NCBI GenBank assembly: GCA_017478225.1
Contig: JAFVDX010000012.1
Location: 1 to 37,062, forward strand
Length of the DNA: 37,062 nucleotides
Reading direction: 5' to 3'
Source of the DNA: Paludibacteraceae bacterium
GTDB taxonomy: Bacteria; Bacteroidota; Bacteroidia; Bacteroidales; Paludibacteraceae
Under the pieces are notes generated by a model. The model searched no databases and was not told the DNA's origin. It saw only the letters and a list, made by a program, of their open reading frames with translations. A program made the translations under genes and the position numbers. This document shows, in pieces, positions 10,001 to 17,222 of the stretch. Position 1 is the first letter of the stretch. Every line of letters begins with the position of its first letter.

Positions 10001-11359
10001 TGCTTGCCATATAGTGTTCCTTTGGCAAAAGTAACAGACGAAATGGGAGTGGATAATTTCCCTGTATGGGTTAAGCATTATAATGGTGCTCTTCGTGCTG
10101 CTGATGCTAATGCAACCAGTTGGGCTTGGTATGGAGAGGATCCAGGTCAAGAGAATTTTGAGGCTGGCATAGGATATATAATTGCCGCCCGCCCACGCCA
10201 AGAAGCAGGAGTACAGAATCGTCCATTGTCAATTATTCGCTTCCCGCTCACAAATAATGTATTTAATGGTTCGGGCGAAGCAGATAAAGAGGTATCAACC
10301 ACTGCACATGGAATAGAAGGTTACAATGCAGGAACAGTGACAGCCAACAATGTGGGTTGGAACTTTGTGGGCAATCCGTTTATGGCAACATGGAAAGGCG
10401 ACATAGGTCATAAGCAACTTCAGCCAGAAGGTGGTGAGGAACATTGGACAGGTGCCTACGAATGGGTTGATGCTGCAACTAAGTATATCACCGTGATGTC
10501 GCCAGAGGACGGGCACGACTATGACCAATATGTGGCGTCCAACACCGAACTCAAGCCGTTCTTCCCGTTCTTTATGCAAGAGACGGCAGCAGGAGGCACA
10601 GGAAACATCAGTTTCAGCAACACCAACCGTCAAAAGAAACTGACATCGGTGGTGCGCAACAACGAGCCAAGAGAAGCATTTGTACAGGTTGACATCACTG
10701 ACAATAATCACACCGACCAAACGGGTATGTATGTGAGCGACAAGTACAGCAACGAACTCGACTTTGACGACTACGAAAAGGTATTTGGTCAGTCAACCGA
10801 CAAAGTCAAAGTATGGTTGATGCATAATAACACCCGAATGGCATTTGAGTCAGTGAACGAAGAGCGTGCATCGGGCGAGACCATGCTTGGTTATCGTGCT
10901 CCGAGCACAGGCAAATATGTATTCTCGATAAACGAAGGCAGCAAACTGAGCGAGATTGAGGCTGTTTATCTGACAGATAATGTAGAGGGTGTGAGCGGAT
11001 ATAACCTGCTGCTTGGCGCTTATGAGTTCACAAGCGATGCTATCAGTTACAACGACAGCCGTTTCTCGATAAGCATTATTCTCAAGGACGAACAAAGTGA
11101 TATAGACACCGACTTAAGTGATTTGTCAGCAGGCTTAGGATTAGAAAATGTGACAGTGGCAAATACAGAGGGAGGTATAGTACTTCAAGGTCTGCCACAA
11201 AATGCCAATGTATGGCTATATGATATGACCGGCAAGTTGGTTGAAAGCCGTGTGGCAAACATGGAAAGTATGTTGCGATTCATGGTTCCGACGGGAGTAT
11301 ATAATATCCGTGTTCAGAGTGGCGAGAACGGAAGGACAATTAGAGCGATTGTGAAATAA
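7022..11359 (+). CDS. Large modular secreted protein with T9SS type A-like C-terminal domain
   Basis: 1445 residues if started at 7022. A second in-frame ATG at 7061 gives a shorter, more typical signal peptide (MKTQNIKSVRSMTRVSALLL, then MMLVAVNAIGQ). An SD-like AAGGAA 7 nt before 7022 supports the longer form. Visible parts: an N-terminal beta-sandwich module to about 180; two fibronectin III-like domains near 283-385 and 398-495; a module around 620-790 related to the 150-residue modules of the upstream protein; a long region from about 980 (YDYYIQNYKYYQFCLPY) to 1375; and a C-terminal domain 1376-1445 with VWLYDMTGKLVES, then GVYNIRVQSG, matching the gliding/T9SS type A sorting-domain pattern. 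It follows the giant gene by 35 bp and precedes the small anchored protein by 47 bp. It is probably exported by T9SS and attached to the cell surface. The ligand or substrate is unknown. Confidence 0.85.
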   Translation: MKTIVNIFNTLKIMKTQNIKSVRSMTRVSALLLMMLVAVNAIGQTVVDISEAGTIKATNITVYSQGGSGTGSNSVCSFSASACYKNTSGSVTYISINSGDSFTIAATSGYLSKIVISPYADGGGTAGRINVDTGTWNGNNVWTADNESTASVTFTATNTVAFQSFTFNITHSISTTAIKWNGGTDAINITCATGGMPETELYFTGTSGYYVTSCGVTGDFGENTVEDDYYSSSTLSPLTISVLAKEAGNFTGQLELDITSSDYSLYSHYEIIIPITLTVTGCTDIRTKEAEVSASTPTYNCSTGYWESTISWNAISGATKYNVRMMEYNGSAFAYIGNWYDAGTNLSYTYTNLETGKEYRAKVVADNQNCSTIDATNDNHTLYGSGQGASDDFETTCPTVDVIAEATGVLANSANITVLADGDLCSNMKYAVVVSTNSDYSSPVYNVSNQTAETYSVSGLASQTKYYYKVTATNECGNSGIYEDNFTTSKALVDYRYMCIDLELRHSDYLTSTAPVMITSAGGQKVKGERTLELIILGTTAGATVSLSGTDLLFYKTDGSSASTLTTDGTGSLTETIVVAYAPTAYTSESFATPDISVSCEGNNLQFPGLVTGRCLPDQFVIAAKAGSEWVALTAKITKSQAQDAVPIMVDKTTTPTRATVAMNTSEYSLLSLQTDKPSVARNRFGYNGTAVHLLSSQTSKVLNATTSTSSKVELNTYATHDNAASSTDSLFYEWKLVSTDLVHYTITNSNRTTDLANNLILGYGKNTGKWGMYPAANANQDIFILPITDVLTDMDVEVMEWATDGMALRFTGTAPSTVKVTLGGSTSAAKTLTQIGSSDIYTVSDLSLTSNDCQVMMLTDGADNTKGALIRKPILVNDSANAVGSTYRTNLTDEVCASCDIIVLNGGKLTADQAKTNHTDFANIHVYPGGKLVLDAQSLGVKQQVYVRGGYSWLNTTTYALPELYINGNINFNGSAKIIYDYYIQNYKYYQFCLPYSVPLAKVTDEMGVDNFPVWVKHYNGALRAADANATSWAWYGEDPGQENFEAGIGYIIAARPRQEAGVQNRPLSIIRFPLTNNVFNGSGEADKEVSTTAHGIEGYNAGTVTANNVGWNFVGNPFMATWKGDIGHKQLQPEGGEEHWTGAYEWVDAATKYITVMSPEDGHDYDQYVASNTELKPFFPFFMQETAAGGTGNISFSNTNRQKKLTSVVRNNEPREAFVQVDITDNNHTDQTGMYVSDKYSNELDFDDYEKVFGQSTDKVKVWLMHNNTRMAFESVNEERASGETMLGYRAPSTGKYVFSINEGSKLSEIEAVYLTDNVEGVSGYNLLLGAYEFTSDAISYNDSRFSISIILKDEQSDIDTDLSDLSAGLGLENVTVANTEGGIVLQGLPQNANVWLYDMTGKLVESRVANMESMLRFMVPTGVYNIRVQSGENGRTIRAIVK

Positions 11360-11360
11360 T

Positions 11361-11388
11361 AGATATCTTAGAAAACTTAGATATCTTA
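11361..11388 (+). repeat. Direct repeat in the leader of the small anchored-protein gene
   Basis: AGATATCTTA occurs at 11361-11370 and again at 11379-11388, an 18-bp period. Each copy contains the palindrome AGATATCT. It fills most of the gap between the upstream stop and the ATG at 11407. This is one of several repeat-bearing leaders in the window. Confidence 0.8.
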
Positions 11389-11406
11389 AAAACAATAAAA
11401 ACGAAA

Positions 11407-11907
11407 ATGATTATGAAGAAGACAATGATATTATTATTTTGGCTTGTAGCAGGGGCGATAGCCCTTGCTCAAAGCCCGTTGTATGAAACATCGTCAAGCA
11501 GCACTCGCTCTGAGCACAAGTTGGAAATGACCGGTAGCAATCAGTGGTCGCTAACGCCTGTTAGTTCGAGCAGTTATCGCAGCAGTGTTGGTCAGTCTCA
11601 CGGAGTGGGTAGCAGCAGTTTGGTAAGCATAGGTGCCGGTTTGCCCCAAGCAACATTTAGCGGTGGTCAGATGCCTCAGGTGCAGTTTGGCAAAGGTGTG
11701 GTCGGCAATGGCGAATTGGTGAGCGACCCCACTCAGGCTATTGGTCCAAGACGCATCAGCGGAGGTAATAGCGGCGGCGGTAGCGGCCCTGATACACCTG
11801 ATGACCCGTGGAAAACTCCTATCGGAGATATGGCTTGGCAAGCAGTACTTGCATGTATGGCTGTTGTGGCTTTAGTTAGAGGACTTAGGAAGAAGAAAAG
11901 AGCATAA
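11407..11907 (+). CDS. Small secreted protein with C-terminal PIGD-transmembrane-basic tail
   Basis: 166 residues. The start could be 11407 or the third codon at 11413 (MKKTMILLFWLVAGAIALAQ), a good signal peptide either way. The mature part is rich in Ser, Gly and Gln with no recognisable enzyme motif; a Gly/Ser-rich linker (near residues 119-127) leads to DDPWKTPIGD. The end is tripartite: a PIGD motif, a hydrophobic helix (AWQAVLACMAVVALV), then a basic tail RGLRKKKRA. This layout resembles sorting or anchoring tails of the LPXTG or PEP-CTERM kind, though the motif is different; similar tails are, to my memory, common in small Bacteroidales proteins. As last gene of the secreted-protein unit it may act as partner or membrane anchor for the two giant products. 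That is inference. Confidence 0.75.
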   Translation: MIMKKTMILLFWLVAGAIALAQSPLYETSSSSTRSEHKLEMTGSNQWSLTPVSSSSYRSSVGQSHGVGSSSLVSIGAGLPQATFSGGQMPQVQFGKGVVGNGELVSDPTQAIGPRRISGGNSGGGSGPDTPDDPWKTPIGDMAWQAVLACMAVVALVRGLRKKKRA

Positions 11908-11928
11908 CAAACTATTATTAGGTTTATT

Positions 11929-11966
11929 ATCAGAGGGTATGCCCGACTTCGGGCATACCCTCTGAT
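11929..11966 (+). terminator. Intrinsic terminator of the secreted-protein unit
   Basis: A perfect inverted repeat: ATCAGAGGGTATGCCCGA pairs with TCGGGCATACCCTCTGAT around a CT loop. It is followed by TGTTTGGTTTG. It lies 22 bp after the stop at 11907. Confidence 0.9.
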
Positions 11967-11973
11967 TGTTTGG

Positions 11974-12005
11974 TTTGTGGTATTAAAAGAAAAGTAGTAC
12001 CTTTG
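11974..12005 (+). promoter_or_regulatory. Bacteroidota-type promoter of alaS
   Basis: TTTG at 11974-11977 and TACCTTTG at 11998-12005, separated by 20 bp. This matches the Bacteroides -33/-7 consensus (TTTG and TAnnTTTG). Predicted transcription start is near 12010, giving a leader of about 90 nt. Confidence 0.8.
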
Positions 12006-12031
12006 CAGGCTTGAAATCGCCCACAAGCGAG

Positions 12032-12080
12032 CAGACTAGACAGACTAGACAGACTAGACAGACTAGACAGACTAGACAGA
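12032..12080 (+). repeat. 9-bp tandem repeat in the alaS leader
   Basis: Five exact copies of CAGACTAGA plus a partial sixth, ending 22 bp before the alaS ATG and inside the predicted 5' untranslated region. A perfect array of this length is prone to slippage, so copy number could vary between strains. There are no spacers, so it is not a CRISPR array. Confidence 0.95.
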
Positions 12081-12102
12081 AAAACAAAACTATATATATA
12101 AG

Positions 12103-14754
12103 ATGACATCGAAAGAAATACGCAAGTCTTTTTTGGACTTTATGGAGTCGAAGGGGCATAAGGTGGTACCGAGTGCTCCGATGGTAATAAAAGATGACCC
12201 GACGCTGATGTTTACCAATGCCGGTATGAATCAGTTTAAGAATATCATTTTAGGTAATGATCCTATCACATTTCGTCGCGCATGTGACTCGCAGAAATGT
12301 CTGCGTGTAAGCGGCAAGCACAACGACTTGGAAGCAGTAGGCAACGACACCTACCACCACACTATGTTTGAGATGTTAGGTAATTGGTCGTTTGGCGATT
12401 ATTTCAAGGAAGACGCCATTGCCTACGCATGGGAATACCTGACTGATGTATTGAAACTGGATAAAAATCGCTTGTATGTAACGGTGTTTGAAGGTTCACC
12501 ATCGGAAGGGTTGCCTAAAGACGATGAGGCGGCTCAGATATGGAAGCGTCATATCAGCGAGGACAGAATCATACTTGGAAATCATCACGACAATTTCTGG
12601 GAGATGGGCGATACAGGACCATGTGGTCCTTGTTCAGAGATACATATCGACTTGCGCGACCAAAACGAGATAGACAAAGTGCCAGGCAAAGAAATGGTCA
12701 ATAAAGACCACCCGCAGGTGATAGAGATTTGGAACATAGTGTTTATGCAATACTTGAAGAAAGCCGATGGCTCGCTGGAACAACTGCCAAATAAAGTGAT
12801 AGATACAGGTATGGGATTTGAACGGCTATGTATGGCATTGCAAGGCAAGAAATCCAATTACGACACCGATGTATTCCAACCGATGATACACAAGATAGAG
12901 GCGGAAAGCAGGAAACAAAATACTGATATTCCTCTCTATGGTCAGGACGCAAAGACCGATGTGGCATACCGCGTTATTGCCGACCATATCCGCACTATAT
13001 CGTTTGCCATAACCGATGGTCAGTTGCCTTCTAACGCCAAGGCAGGCTATGTGATTCGCCGAATACTGCGCCGTGCCGTTAGATACGGATATACTTTCTT
13101 AGGTCACAAAGAGGCATTTCTCTATAAATTAGTGCCGCAATTGGTAGAAGATATGGGAGAGGCTTACCCTGAACTCAAAGCGCAGCAGAGCCTGATAGAG
13201 AAAGTGATAAAAGAGGAAGAAGAAGCCTTCCTCAGAACTTTGGACAAAGGTATTTCGCTGCTTGATAAACTTATGCAGCAAAAAGTGGCAAGCAGGAAGT
13301 CGGAAGAAGACAGTATCATCAGCGGAAAGGATGTGTTTACGCTATACGACACCTACGGATTCCCTCTTGATTTGACCGAACTTATATTGCGCGAGAAAGG
13401 TTTTGCAACCAATGAGAAGGAGTTTGAAGAGGAGATGCAAAAACAAAAAGACCGTGCCCGCAACGCTCAGAAGCAAGAATTGGGCGACTGGGTTGTGCTT
13501 GCAGAAGGTGAGACCGAATTTGTAGGATATGACGAGTTGGAGTGTAAAACACGGATTCTCCGTTACCGTCAGATAAAAATAAAAGACAAGTCATTTTATC
13601 AAATTGTACTTTCCCAAACACCATTCTACGCAGAAAAAGGCGGTCAGATAGGCGACACGGGCTGTCTAACACAATCGGGAGAGTGCATACAGATTTTCGA
13701 CACAAAAAATGAGAACAATCTTGCAGTGCATATCTCTACCGAACTGCCCAAAGATGTGAATGAGTTGTTGGTAGCCAAAGTGGATGCAGAGCGCAGGCAG
13801 AAAATAGCCTGCAACCACACTGCTACACACTTGCTTCACTATGCTCTCAGACAAGTGTTAGGCACTCATGTAGAACAGAAAGGTTCGCTTGTAACTCCCA
13901 ACTCGCTGCGTTTCGACTTCTCACATTTCCAGAAGGTAAGTACAGAAGAACTTCGTCAAGCAGAGCAGTTGGCCAATAAGTTGGTTCGTGCCAACTACCA
14001 ACTTCAAGAAAGCCGTCATACACCTATACAGAAAGCACGCGAAATGGGGGCTATGGCGTTGTTTGGCGAGAAGTATGGAGACGATGTGAGAGTAATAAAA
14101 TACGGCGAGAGTATTGAACTTTGCGGTGGAACCCATGTGAGAGCAACGGGCGAAATCGGCTCTATTCGTATATTGATGGAGACCAGTGTGGCAGCAGGAG
14201 TGAGAAGAATAGAGGCTGTAACGGCTCAGGCTGCAGACGACATATACTATAAGCAGCAAGACCTGCTTAGTGATATGAAGACACTCATGAACAATGCACC
14301 TGACCTTATGAGCGCAATAAGGAAATCGATTGAGGAAAATGCTGCTTTGAAAAAAGATGTGGAGAAATTTATGGAGGAGCGAGCAAAGCAAATCAGGGAT
14401 TACTTGATTGATAATGCACTGCAGATAAATGATATTAAGATAACATATTTCAGTGGCGAATATAACCCTGATATGGTGCGCAATGTTCTTACCATGATGC
14501 GTGGTAGATTTACAGATGTGAAATTCGCTGTCATAGGAAGCACTATGTTTGAAGGCAGACCACTCTTGTCGGTATTTATTTCCCAACCACTCATAGATGC
14601 CGGCTTCAATGCTTCAAAGTTGGTGAAAGATGCAGCCCGACTTATTCAGGGTGGCGGAGGCGGAACTCCGTTTATGGCCACAGCAGGTGGCAAAAACCCT
14701 GATGGACTGAAAGGGGCATGCGAGCAAATAGTAGCACAACTGATAGGAAAATAA
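12103..14754 (+). CDS. alaS: Alanyl-tRNA synthetase
   Basis: 883 residues, close to the usual bacterial length. The enzyme charges tRNA-Ala with alanine in the cytoplasm and edits mischarged serine and glycine. The class II aminoacylation core is N-terminal ([20 protein letters not shown], then [20 protein letters not shown]). The editing domain shows HTATH at 572-576 and CGGTH at 674-678, the metal-binding set of the AlaRS editing site. The C-terminal domain ends with a Gly-rich [14 protein letters not shown] segment. The ATG at 12103 starts directly with the family's typical N-terminus. It has its own promoter (11974-12005) and a tandem-repeat leader. The next gene follows after 32 bp and is probably cotranscribed. 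Confidence 0.98.
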   Translation: MTSKEIRKSFLDFMESKGHKVVPSAPMVIKDDPTLMFTNAGMNQFKNIILGNDPITFRRACDSQKCLRVSGKHNDLEAVGNDTYHHTMFEMLGNWSFGDYFKEDAIAYAWEYLTDVLKLDKNRLYVTVFEGSPSEGLPKDDEAAQIWKRHISEDRIILGNHHDNFWEMGDTGPCGPCSEIHIDLRDQNEIDKVPGKEMVNKDHPQVIEIWNIVFMQYLKKADGSLEQLPNKVIDTGMGFERLCMALQGKKSNYDTDVFQPMIHKIEAESRKQNTDIPLYGQDAKTDVAYRVIADHIRTISFAITDGQLPSNAKAGYVIRRILRRAVRYGYTFLGHKEAFLYKLVPQLVEDMGEAYPELKAQQSLIEKVIKEEEEAFLRTLDKGISLLDKLMQQKVASRKSEEDSIISGKDVFTLYDTYGFPLDLTELILREKGFATNEKEFEEEMQKQKDRARNAQKQELGDWVVLAEGETEFVGYDELECKTRILRYRQIKIKDKSFYQIVLSQTPFYAEKGGQIGDTGCLTQSGECIQIFDTKNENNLAVHISTELPKDVNELLVAKVDAERRQKIACNHTATHLLHYALRQVLGTHVEQKGSLVTPNSLRFDFSHFQKVSTEELRQAEQLANKLVRANYQLQESRHTPIQKAREMGAMALFGEKYGDDVRVIKYGESIELCGGTHVRATGEIGSIRILMETSVAAGVRRIEAVTAQAADDIYYKQQDLLSDMKTLMNNAPDLMSAIRKSIEENAALKKDVEKFMEERAKQIRDYLIDNALQINDIKITYFSGEYNPDMVRNVLTMMRGRFTDVKFAVIGSTMFEGRPLLSVFISQPLIDAGFNASKLVKDAARLIQGGGGGTPFMATAGGKNPDGLKGACEQIVAQLIGK

Positions 14755-14769
14755 ATAAATAAATAAATA
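14748..14769 (+). repeat. AAAT tandem run between alaS and the oxidoreductase
   Basis: About five copies of AAAT (AAAATAAATAAATAAATAAATA) run over the alaS stop codon into the 32-bp gap. The gap ends in an SD-like AAGGGGGG. Part of the window-wide pattern of repeat leaders. Confidence 0.8.
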
Positions 14770-14772
14770 TTC

Positions 14773-14780
14773 AAGGGGGG
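14773..14780 (+). promoter_or_regulatory. SD-like site deciding a TTG start
   Basis: AAGGGGGG lies 6 nt before TTG at 14787. It can pair with the anti-SD using one G:U wobble. The nearer ATG at 14782 reads ATG ATT TGA and is a two-codon dead end, so TTG is the best start for the downstream frame. Confidence 0.6.
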
Positions 14781-14786
14781 CATGAT

Positions 14787-16280
14787 TTGAGTAAAAAAGT
14801 AGTAATCATAGGAGCCGGATTAGGCGGATTGGAGTGTGGGTATATACTCGCAAAAAATGGTTACGACATAACTGTGCTTGAACACGACAAGATTGTAGGC
14901 GGTTGCCTGCAATCTTTTCGTAGAGGTAAGGCACTGTTTGACACCGGCTTTCACTATGTCGGCGGACTCAGAGAAGGAGAAAGTCTGCACGGACTTTTCC
15001 GCTATTTCGATCTGCTCTCTTTACCCTGGCAACAACTGGACGAAGACTGCTTTGATGAGGTCGTGATAGGCAACAAGAGTTATCCTTTTGCCAATGGTCA
15101 TCAGCGGTTTGTTGAGCGGCTTGTAGAATATTTCCCACACGAGAAAGAAGGACTGAAGCGGTTTGTAAAACAACTAAAAGAGGTTGGCGAACATTTGCCT
15201 GATAGTTTCTTGCCCCGTCAGACCGAAGAATTCTATGCCAACTCGCTCTTTGCTCGTTCAGCCTACAATTGGCTAAACGATACAATACACGACCCTACCC
15301 TAAGGAAAATCTTATCAGGCACATCACTCAAGATGGAACTCAACGCCGAACGCCTGCCGTTGTATGTCTTTGCCCAAATCAACAACTCTTTTATTCAGTC
15401 TGCATGGCGCATAAAAGGCGGTGGAGGACAAATTGCTGAACACTTGGCTGAAAGTATCAGGCAGATGGGAGGCACAATAAGAGTAAATGCTACAGTTACG
15501 AGTATTGTAGAACGCGGAGGAAAAGCAATAGGAGTGAGAATCAACCGAGAGGAGTTTATGCCTGCCGACTATATAATCGCGGCGCAACACCCACAAGCGC
15601 TTATGTCGTTATTAGCAGACAGTCAGGTCATAAGAAACATCTATAGGCGAAGAATAAGCAACCTGAAAAATTCGTTCGGTATGTTTACTGCCAACATCCG
15701 TCTGAAACCGGATTGCATTAAGTACGAAAACAAGAATATCTTTGTTCATACGCCTGATGCCGACTTATGGAATGTCAATTCAGAAAAGGCAAAGAGTGTG
15801 ATGGTGAGTTATTATGCACCCTCGACAGAGAATAGTGCTGATTTTTCGCCCGCCATCGATTTGCTCACTCCACTTCGCTGGTATCAAGTGGCACAATGGG
15901 CTGCCGAACCACAAGGCAGACGCGGAGAGAGTTATGTGAATTTTAAGAACAAAAAGACCGAAGAGTGTCTGAATTTAGTAGAGAAACGAATACCCGAACT
16001 AAGAGGCTCTATTGATGCCATATTTACCTCTACCCCACTGAGTTATCATCACTACACACTCACTCAAAACGGGTCCGCATACGGTATTCAAAAAGACTGG
16101 CAGTCGCCAATCACCACCGTTCTCTCGCCACGAACCCCTATCCCGAATCTGCTGCTCACAGGACAAAACCTCAACTTACATGGTGTGCTTGGCACATCAA
16201 TGACTTCGGTTTTTACTTGCGCAGAAATACTCGGAATGGATAATCTGAGCGAACAATTAGATGTAAAACACTGGAAATAA
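14787..16280 (+). CDS. FAD-dependent oxidoreductase, phytoene desaturase/CrtISO-like
   Basis: 497 residues. The N-terminus is a dinucleotide-binding fold: VVIIGAGLGGLECGYILAKN, then ITVLEHD about 20 residues later, the usual FAD ADP-binding motif. RRGKALFDTGFHYVGG follows, typical of the phytoene desaturase, carotenoid isomerase and retinol saturase branch of the amine-oxidase superfamily. The C-terminus LLTGQNLNLHGVLGTSMTS is the second FAD-contact region of that family. Start is TTG at 14787, supported by the SD-like AAGGGGGG 6 nt upstream. It is likely cotranscribed with alaS. No other carotenoid gene is visible nearby, so a carotenoid substrate is not established. Confidence 0.85.
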   Translation: MSKKVVIIGAGLGGLECGYILAKNGYDITVLEHDKIVGGCLQSFRRGKALFDTGFHYVGGLREGESLHGLFRYFDLLSLPWQQLDEDCFDEVVIGNKSYPFANGHQRFVERLVEYFPHEKEGLKRFVKQLKEVGEHLPDSFLPRQTEEFYANSLFARSAYNWLNDTIHDPTLRKILSGTSLKMELNAERLPLYVFAQINNSFIQSAWRIKGGGGQIAEHLAESIRQMGGTIRVNATVTSIVERGGKAIGVRINREEFMPADYIIAAQHPQALMSLLADSQVIRNIYRRRISNLKNSFGMFTANIRLKPDCIKYENKNIFVHTPDADLWNVNSEKAKSVMVSYYAPSTENSADFSPAIDLLTPLRWYQVAQWAAEPQGRRGESYVNFKNKKTEECLNLVEKRIPELRGSIDAIFTSTPLSYHHYTLTQNGSAYGIQKDWQSPITTVLSPRTPIPNLLLTGQNLNLHGVLGTSMTSVFTCAEILGMDNLSEQLDVKHWK

Positions 16281-16322
16281 ATATAACCACACAACGAGAA
16301 AATTTAATAACAAAAAAGTGAA

Positions 16323-16354
16323 TTTGCACGAATAAGATATTTATAGTAATTTTG
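16323..16354 (+). promoter_or_regulatory. Bacteroidota-type promoter of the envelope operon
   Basis: TTTG at 16323-16326 and TAATTTTG at 16347-16354, separated by exactly 20 bp. The first ATG is at 16363, only 8 nt after the -7 element, so the mRNA should be leaderless or nearly so. Confidence 0.8.
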
Positions 16355-16362
16355 CAAAGTTT

Positions 16363-16572
16363 ATGCTGAAAGTATTTATCATATCATTCTGTCTTCTGAT
16401 TTTGGCTATTGCACTGATGGCAATAAGGCTGATTGTAAAAAAAGACAAATTTTCTTCGGAGCATATCGGGGAGAATAAAATAATGAGGCAAAACAAAATA
16501 ACTTGTGCCACTTCGCAAGACAGAGCCGCACAAAACAACAGCAAAAAGAAAATTGAAGTAAGGGAATTGTAA
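16363..16572 (+). CDS. Small single-pass membrane protein
   Basis: 69 residues. One N-terminal hydrophobic helix (MLKVFIISFCLLILAIALMA) is followed by a basic, polar tail containing DKFSSEHIGENKIMRQNKIT, then CATSQDRAAQNNSKKK. The pattern F-S-S-x-H-x-G, a lone Cys and a QDR box reminds me of a small conserved Bacteroidota membrane protein of unknown function. That is memory, not a search result. First gene of a four-gene operon, with a promoter ending 8 bp before its ATG. The next gene starts 48 bp after its stop. Confidence 0.7.
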   Translation: MLKVFIISFCLLILAIALMAIRLIVKKDKFSSEHIGENKIMRQNKITCATSQDRAAQNNSKKKIEVREL

Positions 16573-16573
16573 T

Positions 16574-16604
16574 CGAAATACCGAAATATCGAAAAACGAA
16601 ACAA
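16574..16604 (+). repeat. Imperfect 8-bp tandem repeat in the ompH leader
   Basis: CGAAATAC, CGAAATAT, CGAAAAA and CGAAACAA follow one another directly, ending 16 bp before the ATG at 16621. Same type of leader repeat as seen at several other genes here. Confidence 0.8.
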
Positions 16605-16620
16605 ATAAACAACAAAATAT

Positions 16621-17220
16621 ATGAATAAGATTCAAATTATTATTGACAGCATTCTTGCCGCAGCAGTAGTGGCATTGTTTGTATTAGTATTCACTTTGCG
16701 TCCAGCAGCAAGTGTTCCTTCGGAAGAAAATGCAGCCGTTGCTTTGAGCGAGCAGTTGCCTGTGGCTTATATCAACTTAGACTCACTGTTAGTGGAATAC
16801 ACCTTTGCACAAGAAGCAAGCGAGCGACTGATGTCAAAACAAGAGGATGCCAGACTTAAACTCAATTCTCGCGCACGCACATTACAACAAGAAATGGCTG
16901 ATTTTCAGCGCAAAGTAGAGAACAACGCATTCTTAAGCAGAGAGCGCGCAGAGCAAGAGCAACAACGACTCCTCAAGAAACAACAAGACTTGCAAGATTT
17001 GGAAGACAAACTCACACAAGATATAATGCTTGAGCAACAACAAATCAACTTGCAACTCAGAGACACTCTGAATCTTTATTTGCAACAATACAACGCAGAC
17101 AAAAAATATCAGATTATTTTTGCTAACACACAATCTGACAACGTGTTGATTGCTCAACCAGGGTATGATATCACAGCAGAAGTTATTGAGGCACTTAACA
17201 AGCGCTACGCAAAGAAATAA
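16621..17220 (+). CDS. OmpH/Skp-family periplasmic chaperone-like protein
   Basis: 199 residues. An N-terminal hydrophobic segment (about residues 9-26) works as signal anchor or signal peptide. Then comes a short beta-strand motif VAYINLDSLLVEY, the hallmark entry of the OmpH family, and a long Gln/Glu/Arg-rich helical stretch from about 65 to 160 that would form the Skp-like coiled-coil tentacles. The end carries IIFANTQSDNVLIAQPGYDI, then TAEVIEALNKRYAKK, again typical of the family. Skp-like proteins hold unfolded outer-membrane proteins in the periplasm. An outer-membrane beta-barrel gene lies two genes downstream. The next ATG follows its stop by 2 bp, so translation is probably coupled. 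Confidence 0.88.
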   Translation: MNKIQIIIDSILAAAVVALFVLVFTLRPAASVPSEENAAVALSEQLPVAYINLDSLLVEYTFAQEASERLMSKQEDARLKLNSRARTLQQEMADFQRKVENNAFLSRERAEQEQQRLLKKQQDLQDLEDKLTQDIMLEQQQINLQLRDTLNLYLQQYNADKKYQIIFANTQSDNVLIAQPGYDITAEVIEALNKRYAKK

Positions 17221-17222
17221 AT

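Noticed and set aside
12032..12080. Possible CRISPR array
   Set aside because: The 9-bp units are directly adjacent with no spacers and no cas genes nearby; it is a simple tandem repeat.
13921..14586. 221-residue minus-strand frame inside alaS
   Set aside because: Antisense to a confidently identified gene, with shadow-like composition and no motif.
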